A stretch of DNA of 64,000 bases, from contig CAKVLS010000003.1 in the NCBI GenBank assembly GCA_934757865.1, forward strand, positions 1 through 64,000. The letters run 5' to 3'. Position numbers and translations under genes: made by a program. Under the pieces are notes generated by a model, which was given only the letters and a program-made list of their open reading frames with translations, did not search any database and was not told where the DNA came from. This document shows, piece by piece, positions 43,086 through 52,656 of the stretch (positions within the stretch are counted from its first letter, which is position 1; each line of letters begins with the position of its first letter). Origin of the DNA: an uncultured Clostridia bacterium (GTDB taxonomy: Bacteria > Bacillota > Clostridia > Christensenellales > UBA1242).

Positions 43086-44932
43086 TTGTTTATGAATAAA
43101 TAATAGGTGTGCGTTCTTAAAAAATAATTAAATAATAGTGACGGCTAAAAGAAAGGATTTTTAAAGACTTGATTTTATAAAATAACTTTTGTAGTAGATA
43201 ATATCTTTTATTTCTTGATGGTAGTGGTGATGAATATGTATTGTCTAAAATGTTTTTTCTATAATATAGCTAATTGTTGCGAAGTTATAAATATGTGATA
43301 AATAAATATATTTTGATTGTCTTGGGTGAAACTTAGAAATCTGTATGTAAAAAATATTAGGTAAAAGTTTGATTTTTTCAAAAATCGCAGTAAAAAGCAA
43401 AAATTGCTTGCACTGCCATAAAAAATCGCTTTCTACAAGACACAAAACAACTGTTAGTCGATAAATTGGTCGTTTGACACTTTGCGGGCGTTTTAGGCCT
43501 ATTTAACGGCTTTATATGAGATGGTAACATTTTGTTACTATAAAATATTCTAAATTTTAACAAAACAGCTAAATTTTGATTATCAACCTAAATTTTTTAA
43601 TGTTTGACCTAAAAATCTACTCTCTTCTATAACAAATTATTTTATACGAACTTTTGGTAGGTTTTAATAAACCTAAATTTTTAATTTGGAAAATGTAAAC
43701 ATAAAAAAAATATCTATATGAAGAAACACCTAAAATCTTACTGTAACGCTATAGTTTATATGAAATTGCTATTGTGTAGCTAAATAAATATAAATTATGG
43801 TGTTTGATATAAAAAAATATAAGAAAAACATCGTCAAATAGCTGGTATGGACTATATAAATATATCTAAAGCCGCATATAAATAACTTAATATAACTCTC
43901 TGTATAAGCTAAATAATAAGAAAAATATCAGTCTAACATGTATTTTTTTTAATCTATCTACATAGTGTTGGCTTGCATAGAACTAACTAAAATAATAAAA
44001 ATTTTAAAATTATTAAAACTAAAAGTTAATGCGAATAACTGTAAATATAGATGTAAATATTTATAAAAATGATTCTAAATTATCATGTTTAATAAGACTT
44101 AAAATTTTCTAAAATTGTCAAAAATGACAAATTAAAAAATTTAATATGATAAATAATAATAAAGTATTTAATTTAGTAAAGTAAATTACAAATATTTTAC
44201 TTATATAAAATTATCTTAAAATTAAAAGTTATTTAACCAGATTTTGCGATAGTTTGCATAGTACTGTTATTATTTTTATTTGGTAAGTTTTTAATCTAAT
44301 TATTATAAAATGCCCCAAATATATATAGGTGCATAAAATATATAGTTATAACAATATAACTATAATAATATAAGATATATCTATAATTTTTGACTTTCTG
44401 TATTTTATAAGGTGTTAATATTTTTAATTTATTTTACTAAATTATTTTAATTTTACTATTTTATATAATTTACTTTGCTAAATTATTGAATATTTAAGAC
44501 GGTAAGTGATTTTAATCGAATTTCCGTTATCGTATATATTTTTATCTAGGTTGTCGAGTTGATTATTTTTTTATTCTTTACTCTGTCTTTTAGTCTCTTT
44601 TTATTTTATATCGGCATTGACATATCTGTGTTTAATTATAGTCCTATATTACAAGTAGATTGTTAGATTGCGTTATAACTTTGGTTTTTCGAAAAATATT
44701 TTTACAACTAACTTTTTTTGCATCGTTAATTAGATTTTTAGTTTTTAATGGTTAGTAGCTTTTAATATTTAAGAATTAGTTGTTTGCAATATTAAATGAT
44801 TTTTTATTGGTAGTTAATTTTTTTTGTTATTGTTATAACTTTATATGTATGCGGCTCATGAATTTAAGTTTGGTTTTGCTAAAATAGGCAAAATAAACTC
44901 AAAATAAAATGCCTTAATTTTATAACAAATTA

Positions 44933-44961
44933 GTGACAAATATATATATTTGTGATATTAT
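44933..44961 (+). promoter_or_regulatory. Promoter of the CvpA-family gene with internal palindrome
   Basis: -35 GTGACA (44933-44938), 17-base spacer, -10 TATTAT (44956-44961). The perfect 18-base palindrome ACAAATATATATATTTGT at 44936-44953 fills the spacer and could be an operator. Confidence 0.6.
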
Positions 44962-44981
44962 AAATAAAAGGAGAGAGATGT

Positions 44982-46223
44982 ATGAGTATTTCTAGCATAG
45001 TTGATATTGTATTTGTTGCTTTGCTTATATTACTTGCGGTTATCGGCTTATACAAAGGCTTTTTGAAGTCGGCAATATCTATGGTTGGTTCGCTTGCTTC
45101 ATTCTTGGCTGCGTATGTGCTAGCTAAACCTTTTGCGGGTCTATTAGATAGCATGTTTAAGCTAACATCAAAGATAGGTGGAAAAGTAACAAGTTGGCTA
45201 AATTCTTTGGGTGAGTTTTTCTCAACAGTTCGTGGTGGAGAAGACTTTTCGGCAATCAGCGGAGAGATGGCTTCTGGGGGAATTAGCGGAGTCGTTCAAA
45301 AACTTGCAAACTTGCTTTTGAAAGGAGTTAATATCCCAGCAGGCGAGAGTGTAGGTTCTGTTTTGGGCTCTAAGATTGCTTCTGTAATAACTGTTGTTAT
45401 AGCTGGCGTAGTAGCATTTGTTTTGATTAGAATAATTTTGAAGATATTAGAAAAACTTTCTGACAAAATTACTCAAGTTAAAATATTTGGTGCTATTGAT
45501 AAAATATTAGGGTTTATATTTGGACTTGCAAAAGGTCTTCTATATTCAGCAGCTGTCGTAGTAGTTGCAACAGTAGTTGGTTACTTTATGCCAACTGTTG
45601 ACGCTAAGATTGACGGAATTGTTTCGGAGACAAAAGCTTTCCAAAAATATTACGATTATATCAATTATGAAGTAAGCAATTACATCGACAAAAAGCTTGG
45701 CAAAACTGAGGCTGACGAACCAAAGACAGCAACAGAACTTGCCTTAGCAGATTTTAATGACGAAAAGCTTGCAGGAATAACTTATGCATACTATACAAGA
45801 ACTGTAGGCGAAGAGAGTGGTGCTGTTTACTTTGGTAGCGAAGAGCTAACTGGCGTAAACTATATGACTGCTGGTAGTTATTATGTTAACTACTTATCTA
45901 GCGAAAACTTAACAACTATCAATACAACAGTTGATGGTCATGCAGATGCTATAACTAAGGCTTATGCAGATGTTGCTGAGAGTAAGACACTTGACGAGAT
46001 AAAAGATTTGTTCTCAACAGTTACTCATTATTATGTAGATGAGACTAATAAGCTTGTTGTGTTCAAAGTCGCCGGCAGCGATGTAGATACAGCTAAGTAT
46101 TTATTTGATAGCGATTACAAAGTATCATACGAAGATGATGCTGGTCTAACATCTATAAGAGATTCAATCACGGCTTACAATGAAACAACCGAGAATGACC
46201 TTGTAGAGACGGTTAAAGTATAA
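44982..46223 (+). CDS. CvpA-family membrane protein with long extracytoplasmic tail
   Basis: 413 residues. The N-terminal CvpA-like part has four hydrophobic segments (about 5-25, 28-48, 130-155, 175-205) with IGLYKGFLKSAISMVGSL typical of the family. A polar tail of roughly 200 residues (from about 208) follows, probably outside the cell, without motifs I can name. CvpA proteins are linked to envelope integrity and colicin V export. Own promoter and terminator. AAGGAGAGAG precedes the ATG. Confidence 0.85.
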   Translation: MSISSIVDIVFVALLILLAVIGLYKGFLKSAISMVGSLASFLAAYVLAKPFAGLLDSMFKLTSKIGGKVTSWLNSLGEFFSTVRGGEDFSAISGEMASGGISGVVQKLANLLLKGVNIPAGESVGSVLGSKIASVITVVIAGVVAFVLIRIILKILEKLSDKITQVKIFGAIDKILGFIFGLAKGLLYSAAVVVVATVVGYFMPTVDAKIDGIVSETKAFQKYYDYINYEVSNYIDKKLGKTEADEPKTATELALADFNDEKLAGITYAYYTRTVGEESGAVYFGSEELTGVNYMTAGSYYVNYLSSENLTTINTTVDGHADAITKAYADVAESKTLDEIKDLFSTVTHYYVDETNKLVVFKVAGSDVDTAKYLFDSDYKVSYEDDAGLTSIRDSITAYNETTENDLVETVKV

Positions 46224-46240
46224 AATTATCTAATAAATAT

Positions 46241-46270
46241 AAAAAGCGAAGTTTAATGGCTTCGCTTTTT
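46241..46270 (+). terminator. Terminator of the CvpA-family gene
   Basis: AAAAAGCGAAG (46241-46251) pairs perfectly with CTTCGCTTTTT (46260-46270). Confidence 0.92.
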
Positions 46271-46329
46271 GTTTTTTAATTTTTTATACAAATTTCGACT
46301 TTTTGGGGCGAAAAATAGCAAATAAAAGG

Positions 46330-46505
46330 GGAGAATTTCAAAAAGTTAACAATCAATTAACAAAACTATGTTAAAAAGAAGTTCGTTAAGGTAATTTTGC
46401 GCAAAGCAAAGAACTGCTTTGACGGGGTTAATATTTATTTGGGGAAGGCTGTGCAAAAGTCCTTTGCAGAGCGATAAAAAGTGGCAATTTTTTGCTGCTT
46501 TTTTA
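46330..46505 (+). ncRNA. Candidate structured small RNA ending in a terminator
   Basis: Between the cvpA-like terminator and the ftsH promoter there is no reading frame, yet a complete terminator stands at 46477-46502. Upstream of it are two more perfect hairpins: CAAAGCA/TGCTTTG (46402-46408 with 46415-46421) and TGCAAA/TTTGCA (46452-46457 with 46463-46468). The segment is more GC-rich than its surroundings. The 5' end is a guess; TTAACA at 46346 and TATGTT at 46367 make only a weak promoter. It does not match tmRNA, SRP or RNase P RNA motifs I know. Confidence 0.5.
46477..46505 (+). terminator. Terminator of the candidate small RNA
   Basis: AAAAGTGGCA (46477-46486) pairs with TGCTGCTTTT (46493-46502), two wobble pairs, loop ATTTTT, more T after. 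Confidence 0.75.
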
Positions 46506-46512
46506 TTTTAAT

Positions 46513-46541
46513 TTGACTAATATTGTACTAAAATATATATA
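46513..46541 (+). promoter_or_regulatory. Probable ftsH promoter
   Basis: -35 TTGACT (46513-46518), 17-base spacer, TATATA (46536-46541); a TATAAT two bases further on gives a 19-base spacer. Confidence 0.55.
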
Positions 46542-46641
46542 ATATATAACATATGAGGTCAAAATTGTTTGCCATAGTTATTTTGCTATGCTAAAATAGT
46601 TTAGCATACTTAGATGTATGTAAATTTTTTGAGGTGAATTG

Positions 46642-48972
46642 ATGGAAACTAAAAAAAGTAACGGACTAAAAAGTTTTGCTTGGATCTTAGCATTTGTCCT
46701 AGCAATACTTTTGATATTTTATATCACTGACACAAGTGGTATGGGTAAAGAAATTTACCTAGTAGGCAACGACCCAGATACCAACTTTGAAGATTTGGTA
46801 AATGACGGCAAAGTCTCGGAAGTGTATATCATTGGCACAACTGTTAAGGTAAAGAAAGTTGGCTCTACACTTAAAAACTTCCCAAACAACGCTGACTACT
46901 ACTTTACTGTAAGTACTAGCACAGATATATCTAAAGTATGGGAAATGGTAGAAGCCTTTAATAATGATTCTACTAAGACTTTTGATATAGGTATTAAGTC
47001 TAAGCCACAGACCCAATCTTTCTTTGAGCAACTTTTACCATACCTTAGCATAATAATAGTTGTTGTTATGGCTATATTCTTAATTAAGAGTATAGGCGGG
47101 GCAAACAGCAAGAGTTTGAGCTTCGGCAGGACAAAAGCAAGAGTAATGCAAAATGTTAAAGTAAGATTTAGCGATGTTGCGGGCATTGACGAAGAGAAAG
47201 AAGAATTAAGAGAAGTTGTAGAGTTTTTGAAAAATCCACAACGCTTTACTGACCTTGGTGCTAAGATCCCTAAGGGCGTGCTTCTTGTAGGTCAACCAGG
47301 TACTGGTAAGACTTTACTTGCTAAGGCTATAGCAGGAGAGAGCAATGTTCCTTTCTTCTCTATAAGCGGTAGTGACTTTGTAGAGATGTTCGTAGGTGTT
47401 GGTGCATCAAGAGTTAGAGACTTGTTTGACCAAGCCAAAAAGAACGCCCCATGTATTGTGTTTATCGATGAGATAGATGCCGTAGGCAGACAAAGAGGCG
47501 CAGGCCTTGGCGGCGGTAATGATGAGAGAGAGCAAACTCTTAACCAACTACTTGTTCAGATGGACGGCTTTGAGCCAAACGAAGGTGTTATAGTAATAGC
47601 TGCTACAAACCGTAGCGATGTACTAGACCCAGCCCTTCTAAGACCAGGTAGATTTGATAGACAAATATATGTTAACCCACCAGATGTTAAAGGTAGGGAA
47701 ATGATTTTGAAAGTTCACGCTAAGAACAAACCTATTGACAAAAGCGTTGACTTCAAAAATCTTGCTAGACTAACTAGCGGCTTTACAGGCGCTGACATTG
47801 AGAACTTGCTTAATGAGGCTGCAATCATAGCTGCCAAAAACGGCAAGAAGAGTATCTCAATGATAGATATTACAGAGGGCATCAACAAAGTATTGATGGG
47901 TCCTCAAAAGAAGAGCAGAATAGTTACTGATAGTGACAAAAAGATAACTGCTTTCCACGAGTCAGGACACGCTATCGTGGGCAAAAAATTAAAGAACTGC
48001 GACAATGTCCAAGAAGTATCTATTATACCTCGTGGCATGGCTGCAGGTTATACTTTGAGTAGACCAGACAATGACGAAAGTCACATGACATATAATAAGC
48101 TTATCGATATGATAACCATGATGCTAGGTGGTAGAGCTGCCGAAGCAATCATTTTCAAAGATGTTACAACAGGTGCTTCTAACGATATCCAAAGAGCCAC
48201 TCAAGTAGCTCGTAAGATGGTAACCGAGTGGGGTATGAGCTCTCTTGGAACTGTCAACTATGGCACAAGCAACGAGGTATTCCTTGGTAGAGATTATCAA
48301 TCACAAGTTAACTACAGCGAAAAGACTGCAAGTGAAATAGACATCGAGGTTAGAAAGATTATAGACGACTGCTACAAGAGAGCAATCAAAATCTTAAAAG
48401 ATAACGACAGCGTATTGCACACAATGGCAGAAGTTCTTCTTGAAAAAGAAACCATTTACCAAAACGAAGTTGAGATGATTTTGCAAGGTAAAACCAAACA
48501 AGAAATCATCGCCCAAATGGACGAAAACGACAAGAAGACCAAGGCGAGAATCAAACTAGAAAAGACTGAGTCAGATCTAGAAAAAACAAAAAAAGAGCAA
48601 GCCATTAGGCTAAAAACAGCTGAGGCTCTAAAAACAGCTGGCGTTATCACTGAAGAAGAGATAACTAAGATAAAAGCAGAGGCTGATGACCTTATCGCCA
48701 AAGCTCAAAAAGCTTATGACGAGGCAAAAGGCGACGAGCCAAAGACTGCTGAAAAGGTAGAAGAAAATAAAGAAACCGAGGCTCAAGAGCCAAAGGTTGA
48801 AACAAAAGAAGAAAAAGAAGTTAAAGAAGAAAAACCTTCAAAAACTCTTCTTGCCAAAGTAAGAGCTAGACAGGTAGCTAGAAAGGAAGAAAAGGCAGAA
48901 ACTCAAACTGAGGAAAAGAAGCCTACCCCAAAAGCTCCTCGTAAGTCTACAAAAAAAGAAGATAAAGACTAA
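46642..48972 (+). CDS. ftsH: ATP-dependent zinc metalloprotease FtsH
   Basis: 776 residues from ATG 46642 with GAGGTG upstream. Two membrane segments (about 11-28 and 128-150) frame an extracytoplasmic part; AAA domain with Walker A GQPGTGKT (217-224), Walker B CIVFIDEIDAVG and the second region of homology; zinc site HESGH (439-443). After about residue 625 there is an unusually long Lys/Glu-rich, coiled and probably disordered tail of about 150 residues. FtsH degrades membrane and regulatory proteins. Confidence 0.98.
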   Translation: METKKSNGLKSFAWILAFVLAILLIFYITDTSGMGKEIYLVGNDPDTNFEDLVNDGKVSEVYIIGTTVKVKKVGSTLKNFPNNADYYFTVSTSTDISKVWEMVEAFNNDSTKTFDIGIKSKPQTQSFFEQLLPYLSIIIVVVMAIFLIKSIGGANSKSLSFGRTKARVMQNVKVRFSDVAGIDEEKEELREVVEFLKNPQRFTDLGAKIPKGVLLVGQPGTGKTLLAKAIAGESNVPFFSISGSDFVEMFVGVGASRVRDLFDQAKKNAPCIVFIDEIDAVGRQRGAGLGGGNDEREQTLNQLLVQMDGFEPNEGVIVIAATNRSDVLDPALLRPGRFDRQIYVNPPDVKGREMILKVHAKNKPIDKSVDFKNLARLTSGFTGADIENLLNEAAIIAAKNGKKSISMIDITEGINKVLMGPQKKSRIVTDSDKKITAFHESGHAIVGKKLKNCDNVQEVSIIPRGMAAGYTLSRPDNDESHMTYNKLIDMITMMLGGRAAEAIIFKDVTTGASNDIQRATQVARKMVTEWGMSSLGTVNYGTSNEVFLGRDYQSQVNYSEKTASEIDIEVRKIIDDCYKRAIKILKDNDSVLHTMAEVLLEKETIYQNEVEMILQGKTKQEIIAQMDENDKKTKARIKLEKTESDLEKTKKEQAIRLKTAEALKTAGVITEEEITKIKAEADDLIAKAQKAYDEAKGDEPKTAEKVEENKETEAQEPKVETKEEKEVKEEKPSKTLLAKVRARQVARKEEKAETQTEEKKPTPKAPRKSTKKEDKD

Positions 48973-48984
48973 TTCAAAATATAT

Positions 48985-49013
48985 TTGACAACTGACAAGT
49001 TATAAAATATAAT
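48985..49013 (+). promoter_or_regulatory. Consensus promoter of the small anchored protein gene
   Basis: TTGACA (48985-48990), 17-base spacer, TATAAT (49008-49013): perfect sigma-A promoter directly after ftsH. Confidence 0.9.
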
Positions 49014-49040
49014 ACTTACATTAGGAAATAGGAAACAAAC

Positions 49041-49598
49041 ATGAAAAAAGTATTAACAATCGTATCATTATCAATAGTAGGTGCATTGCTTTTGGCTACA
49101 ATCATACTAGCATGCATACCAGTAGGCAGTTTGCCTAACTTTTCTAACCCAACAGGCGTAGTAGTATATTCTAGCGAGCTAGGCGAAGTTGGAAAGGTAG
49201 ACGAAGATGACAAAGCTTCAAACATTACTTCAAAAATGCAATCTGCAGTAAAACAAAGATGTCTATCAGCTATCTTCAATGGCACTCTAAAAAATATGAG
49301 CATCAAAACTATGGAAAGCCCAAAACATGTACCTCGTAGCAATAGCGAAACAACCAAAGCAAAGTTTGAATACAAATATGCCGGCAAGCAAACTATGACA
49401 GTTAATGGTGTTAAGTTTGAGTATACATCACTTCTATTTGAAGTAAACGAAAATGATGCTAGAGACACTATGAAGATATATGTTATTAAAGATAATGGAA
49501 CAGGCGACTCTGTTGTTTACTCTCACTTAATCAGCGTAGAGGGTAATTATAGAGGACTATTCGTATATATTAGCGAACTAATCAATGCTCACAAATAA
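49041..49598 (+). CDS. Small secreted or membrane-anchored protein, family unknown
   Basis: 185 residues. A basic start and one hydrophobic segment (about 5-30, ILACIPVG) form a signal anchor; a lipobox is not convincing, though Cys25 is present. The rest (31-185) looks alpha/beta and extracytoplasmic, with a beta-rich part at 95-180. No known domain. Its perfect promoter predicts high expression. GGAAATAGGAAA precedes the ATG. Own terminator. Confidence 0.7.
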   Translation: MKKVLTIVSLSIVGALLLATIILACIPVGSLPNFSNPTGVVVYSSELGEVGKVDEDDKASNITSKMQSAVKQRCLSAIFNGTLKNMSIKTMESPKHVPRSNSETTKAKFEYKYAGKQTMTVNGVKFEYTSLLFEVNENDARDTMKIYVIKDNGTGDSVVYSHLISVEGNYRGLFVYISELINAHK

Positions 49599-49604
49599 TT
49601 AGCT

Positions 49605-49635
49605 AAAAAAGACCACTTTATTAGTGGCCTTTTTT
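49605..49635 (+). terminator. Terminator
   Basis: AAAAAAGACCACT (49605-49617) pairs with AGTGGCCTTTTTT (49623-49635) with one mismatch. Confidence 0.85.
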
Positions 49636-49697
49636 GTTGCCCACATGTGCCTCTTGTGGTACAATAAAAGTATAAAAATCGTGAGGAAAATAGAAAA

Positions 49698-50246
49698 ATG
49701 GAAAGACTAATTATATTCCCAACAGATACTGTATACGGACTTGGCTGCGGCATCTTCGACAAGGAAAATATCGAGAAAATATATAAGATGAAAAAACGCC
49801 CAAGAACTAAACCATTAGCATGCCTTTGCTCAGATATTAAGCAAATCAAAAACTTAGCCTATGTAAGTGCTGACGAGGAGAAAATAATTGATACCTTTAT
49901 GCCGGGAGCCCTTACACTTATATTGAAATGCAAAAAAGATATCCAAGAAGCAACAGGTTATCAAACAATCGGCGTGCGTATACCTAACTCTAATGAGGCA
50001 AGAGAGATACTAAGTAAACATGGCGCTATGTTCACAACCTCTGTCAACGAGTCAGAAGAAACTCCACTTAATGAGTATGACGAGATAGTAGAGAGGTTTG
50101 GCTCTATGGTTGACAAAGTTTATGAGCGTCACGAACCATCATCTAATATAGCCTCAACTGTAGTTAGCCTTCTTGATGATAAGATCAAAGTCATAAGGCA
50201 AGGCGAAATAACTCTAGAAGATATCAAAAAAGTCCTTGGCAAGTAA
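49698..50246 (+). CDS. Sua5/YciO/YrdC-family protein (TsaC-like)
   Basis: 182 residues, the short YrdC form without a Sua5 domain. The fold's hallmarks PTDTVYGLGC near the N-terminus, KKRPRTKPLACL and MPGALTLIL are visible. TsaC makes threonylcarbamoyl-AMP for t6A37 of tRNAs; YciO relatives look similar, so the exact activity is open. GAGGA precedes the ATG. Monocistronic. Confidence 0.88.
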   Translation: MERLIIFPTDTVYGLGCGIFDKENIEKIYKMKKRPRTKPLACLCSDIKQIKNLAYVSADEEKIIDTFMPGALTLILKCKKDIQEATGYQTIGVRIPNSNEAREILSKHGAMFTTSVNESEETPLNEYDEIVERFGSMVDKVYERHEPSSNIASTVVSLLDDKIKVIRQGEITLEDIKKVLGK

Positions 50247-50415
50247 TGCTTAATTTGGTATGTAACGCCACAATTTTGTAAATATTGAACTACCAATATT
50301 TTTGTTATATAAATAGATAATATCGATTATTAAAGTTATAATAACATTATTGCTGGCTGTTAAACAAACAATAAATATAAAAGTTAAAACAAAAATATAA
50401 TAAGTAAAAATGCAA

Positions 50416-50452
50416 TAAAAAAAGACCTACCCGATGTGATAGGTCTTTTTAT
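50416..50452. terminator. Bidirectional terminator
   Basis: AAAGACCTA (50421-50429) pairs with TAGGTCTTT (50440-50448), flanked by A- and T-runs, between the converging YrdC-family and ychF genes. Confidence 0.85.
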
Positions 50453-50462
50453 TTTGTTACTT

Positions 50463-51560
50463 TTAGACATTAAACTTAAACAATACTACATCGCCGTCTT
50501 GCATAACATAATCTTTACCAACTGATGCTACTTTGCCTTTTTCTTTGGCAATGGTGTAGCTACCTAGCTCTATTAAATCGTCATACTTTACAATGTCCGC
50601 TCTAATGAAACCTTTTTCAAAGTCAGAGTGAATTTTTCCAGCAGCTTGTGGAGCTTTTGTTCCTATTTTTATTGTCCAAGCTCTTACTTCTTTTTCGCCG
50701 GCAGTTAGATAGCTCATTAGTCCAAGAAGTTTGTAACTAGCAACTATTAGTCTGTTTAGGCCACTTTCTTTTAGCCCTAATTCTTCTTTGAACATTTCTC
50801 TATCTTCTGGGTCAAGAAGGATTAACTCTTCTTCTATCTTGCAGCTTAGTGCTAGAGCTCCAGCGTTTTCTTTCTTTGCATATTCAAAGACTTTACTTGC
50901 ATATTTGTTGTCTTCGACAGGCTCAGATATTTCGCTCTCAGCAATATTTGCTACATATATTATAGGTTTGTCAGTTAGCAAGAAAAATCCGTCTACAATA
51001 GGTTTTTCTTCTTCGGTAAAGGTAAGGCTTCTAACTGGCTTTTCGCTTGATAAAGTGTCCTTAATTTTTACTAGTAGGTCATACTCGGCCTTTGCATTTT
51101 TGTCGCCACTCTTTGCAAGTTTTACTGTCTTTTCTAGCCTCTTTTCTACACTCTCAAGGTCAGCCAAAATAAGCTCTAAGTTGATAATCTCAATATCTCT
51201 TATTGGGTTAACACTGCCCTCTACATGAGTTATATTTGGGTCGTCAAAACATCTAACAACATGTATCAAAGCATCAACTTCTCTAATGTGGCTCAAAAAC
51301 TTATTGCCAAGACCTTCGCCTTTACTTGCGCCCTTTACAAGACCTGCAATATCTACGAACTCAATTTGTGCAGGGGTAATTTTTTTTGTATTATAAAGCT
51401 CCCCAAGTTTTGTTAATCTTTCGTCCGGAACATCGACTACGCCGACATTTGGCTCTATGGTACAAAATGGGTAGTTGGCACTCTCAGCACCTGCTTTTGT
51501 TATCGCATTAAAAAGTGTGCTTTTGCCGACATTTGGTAAACCAATAACACCTAATTTCAT
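50463..51560 (-). CDS. ychF: Redox-regulated ATPase YchF/Ola1
   Basis: 365 residues. P-loop GLPNVGKST (7-15), DIAGLVKGASKGEGLGN switch region, a coiled-coil insertion (about 125-200) and a C-terminal TGS domain ending LTAGEKEVRAWTI and GSYTIAKEKGK. YchF is an Obg-family ATPase associated with ribosomes and stress. It runs against the replication direction, unlike its neighbours. GGAAG precedes the ATG. Confidence 0.97.
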   Translation of the reverse strand: MKLGVIGLPNVGKSTLFNAITKAGAESANYPFCTIEPNVGVVDVPDERLTKLGELYNTKKITPAQIEFVDIAGLVKGASKGEGLGNKFLSHIREVDALIHVVRCFDDPNITHVEGSVNPIRDIEIINLELILADLESVEKRLEKTVKLAKSGDKNAKAEYDLLVKIKDTLSSEKPVRSLTFTEEEKPIVDGFFLLTDKPIIYVANIAESEISEPVEDNKYASKVFEYAKKENAGALALSCKIEEELILLDPEDREMFKEELGLKESGLNRLIVASYKLLGLMSYLTAGEKEVRAWTIKIGTKAPQAAGKIHSDFEKGFIRADIVKYDDLIELGSYTIAKEKGKVASVGKDYVMQDGDVVLFKFNV

Positions 51561-51725
51561 AATTTACTTCCTTTTAATTTTCTTATATAAGATATAACCT
51601 TTTCCAAAAAAAGTCAATGCTTTTGGCTGTTTTGTAAAAAATTGCACTTTGAGTGGCTTCTAAAAATCTATTAAATGAATAAATAAATTAAGTAAATACT
51701 AAAATATATAAAAAAGGAAAAATTT

Positions 51726-52475
51726 ATGAGCATAATTATTGCAATTCTTCTGGGCATAGTTCAGGGGTTAACGGAGTTCTTGCCTGTTTCGTCTAGCGGT
51801 CATCTTGTACTTTTTGAAAAGCTTTTTGGTATAAGCGAAGGCAATCTTGCCTTTAATATAGTTGTCCACTTGGGCTCGTTACTTGCGGTAATTATTTGCT
51901 ACCGCAAAACACTTTTTGATATGGTCAAAAAACCCTTTGACAAAAAGACATATTTGCTTATTGTGGCGACTATTCCAACAGTTATTATATTCTTCCTTTT
52001 TAGGGACTTTTTTGAAGATAGTTTTTCGGGGGCATACCTTGGAGTGTGCTTTCTTGTTACTAGTGTTATGCTTATATTTTGCAGTATCTTTATGCGTGGT
52101 GGAGAGTCTCAAAAAATTGACTACAAGACAGCAATAGTTATGGGACTTTTTCAAGGCTTTGCGATAGTGCCGGGGGTGTCTCGCTCGGGCTCAACTCTAA
52201 CCGGAGGGCTATGTATGGGAGCGGATAGAAAAGAGGTTGCAGACTTTTCGTTCCTTATGAGCATACCAGTTATTTTGGGTTCGCTTGTGCTTGAGATTAT
52301 TAGCGGCGGATTTGCTGATGCTCAAATTTTACCACTTGTGTTCGGTTTTGTATTTTCTTTTCTTAGTGGACTTTTGTCTATCAAATTCATGCTTAAACTT
52401 GTCAAAAGTAAAAGCCTATATCCTTTCGCCATCTACCTTGTGATAGTTAGCATTTTAACCTTTGTACTTTTGTAA
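51726..52475 (+). CDS. uppP: Undecaprenyl-diphosphatase UppP (BacA)
   Basis: 249 residues, about eight membrane segments. Catalytic motif GLTEFLPVSSSGH (about 15-27) with Glu17 and Ser residues, and the second motif PGVSRSGSTLTGG, are intact. It recycles the C55 lipid carrier of cell-wall synthesis and contributes to bacitracin tolerance. AAGGAAAAAT precedes the ATG; own terminator. Slightly shorter than the usual 265-275 residues. Confidence 0.96.
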   Translation: MSIIIAILLGIVQGLTEFLPVSSSGHLVLFEKLFGISEGNLAFNIVVHLGSLLAVIICYRKTLFDMVKKPFDKKTYLLIVATIPTVIIFFLFRDFFEDSFSGAYLGVCFLVTSVMLIFCSIFMRGGESQKIDYKTAIVMGLFQGFAIVPGVSRSGSTLTGGLCMGADRKEVADFSFLMSIPVILGSLVLEIISGGFADAQILPLVFGFVFSFLSGLLSIKFMLKLVKSKSLYPFAIYLVIVSILTFVLL

Positions 52476-52490
52476 GAGGTAAACATTTTT

Positions 52491-52515
52491 GCCGACATAT
52501 ATTGTCGGCTTTTTT
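52491..52515 (+). terminator. Terminator of uppP
   Basis: GCCGACA (52491-52497) pairs with TGTCGGC (52503-52509), loop TATAT, six T after. Confidence 0.92.
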
Positions 52516-52656
52516 GTTATAGATATTGAGGAGTGACTATAATAAGATTAGAGTAGAAATTTTGCAATATAATAAATGTAAAAAGATTGGCGGTTTTTGT
52601 TTGAGTTTGAGTTGTAGTTGTGATAAGATATATTTGTTAAATAAAAAGGAGTTATT

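Larger units (their letters stand above)
41773..44932. other. Gene desert carrying the parS centromere
   Basis: About 3.2 kb with no supported gene in any frame, extremely AT-rich, in a window that is otherwise densely coding. Five parS sites lie at 42254-42699. The rest holds scattered small palindromes (43524-43538, 44341-44364), a slightly GC-richer patch at 43376-43520, and one orphan terminator-like hairpin. I found no consensus DnaA box in it. Confidence 0.8.

Noticed and set aside
43378..43563. 61-codon minus-strand reading frame in the gene desert
   Set aside because: It starts with TTG, has no ribosome site and does not resemble a protein; a neighbouring 66-codon frame (43245-43445) fails likewise.
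44341..44364. 10-base inverted repeat TATAGTTATA/TATAACTATA
   Set aside because: Low-complexity AT sequence where such repeats arise by chance; no promoter or T-run beside it.
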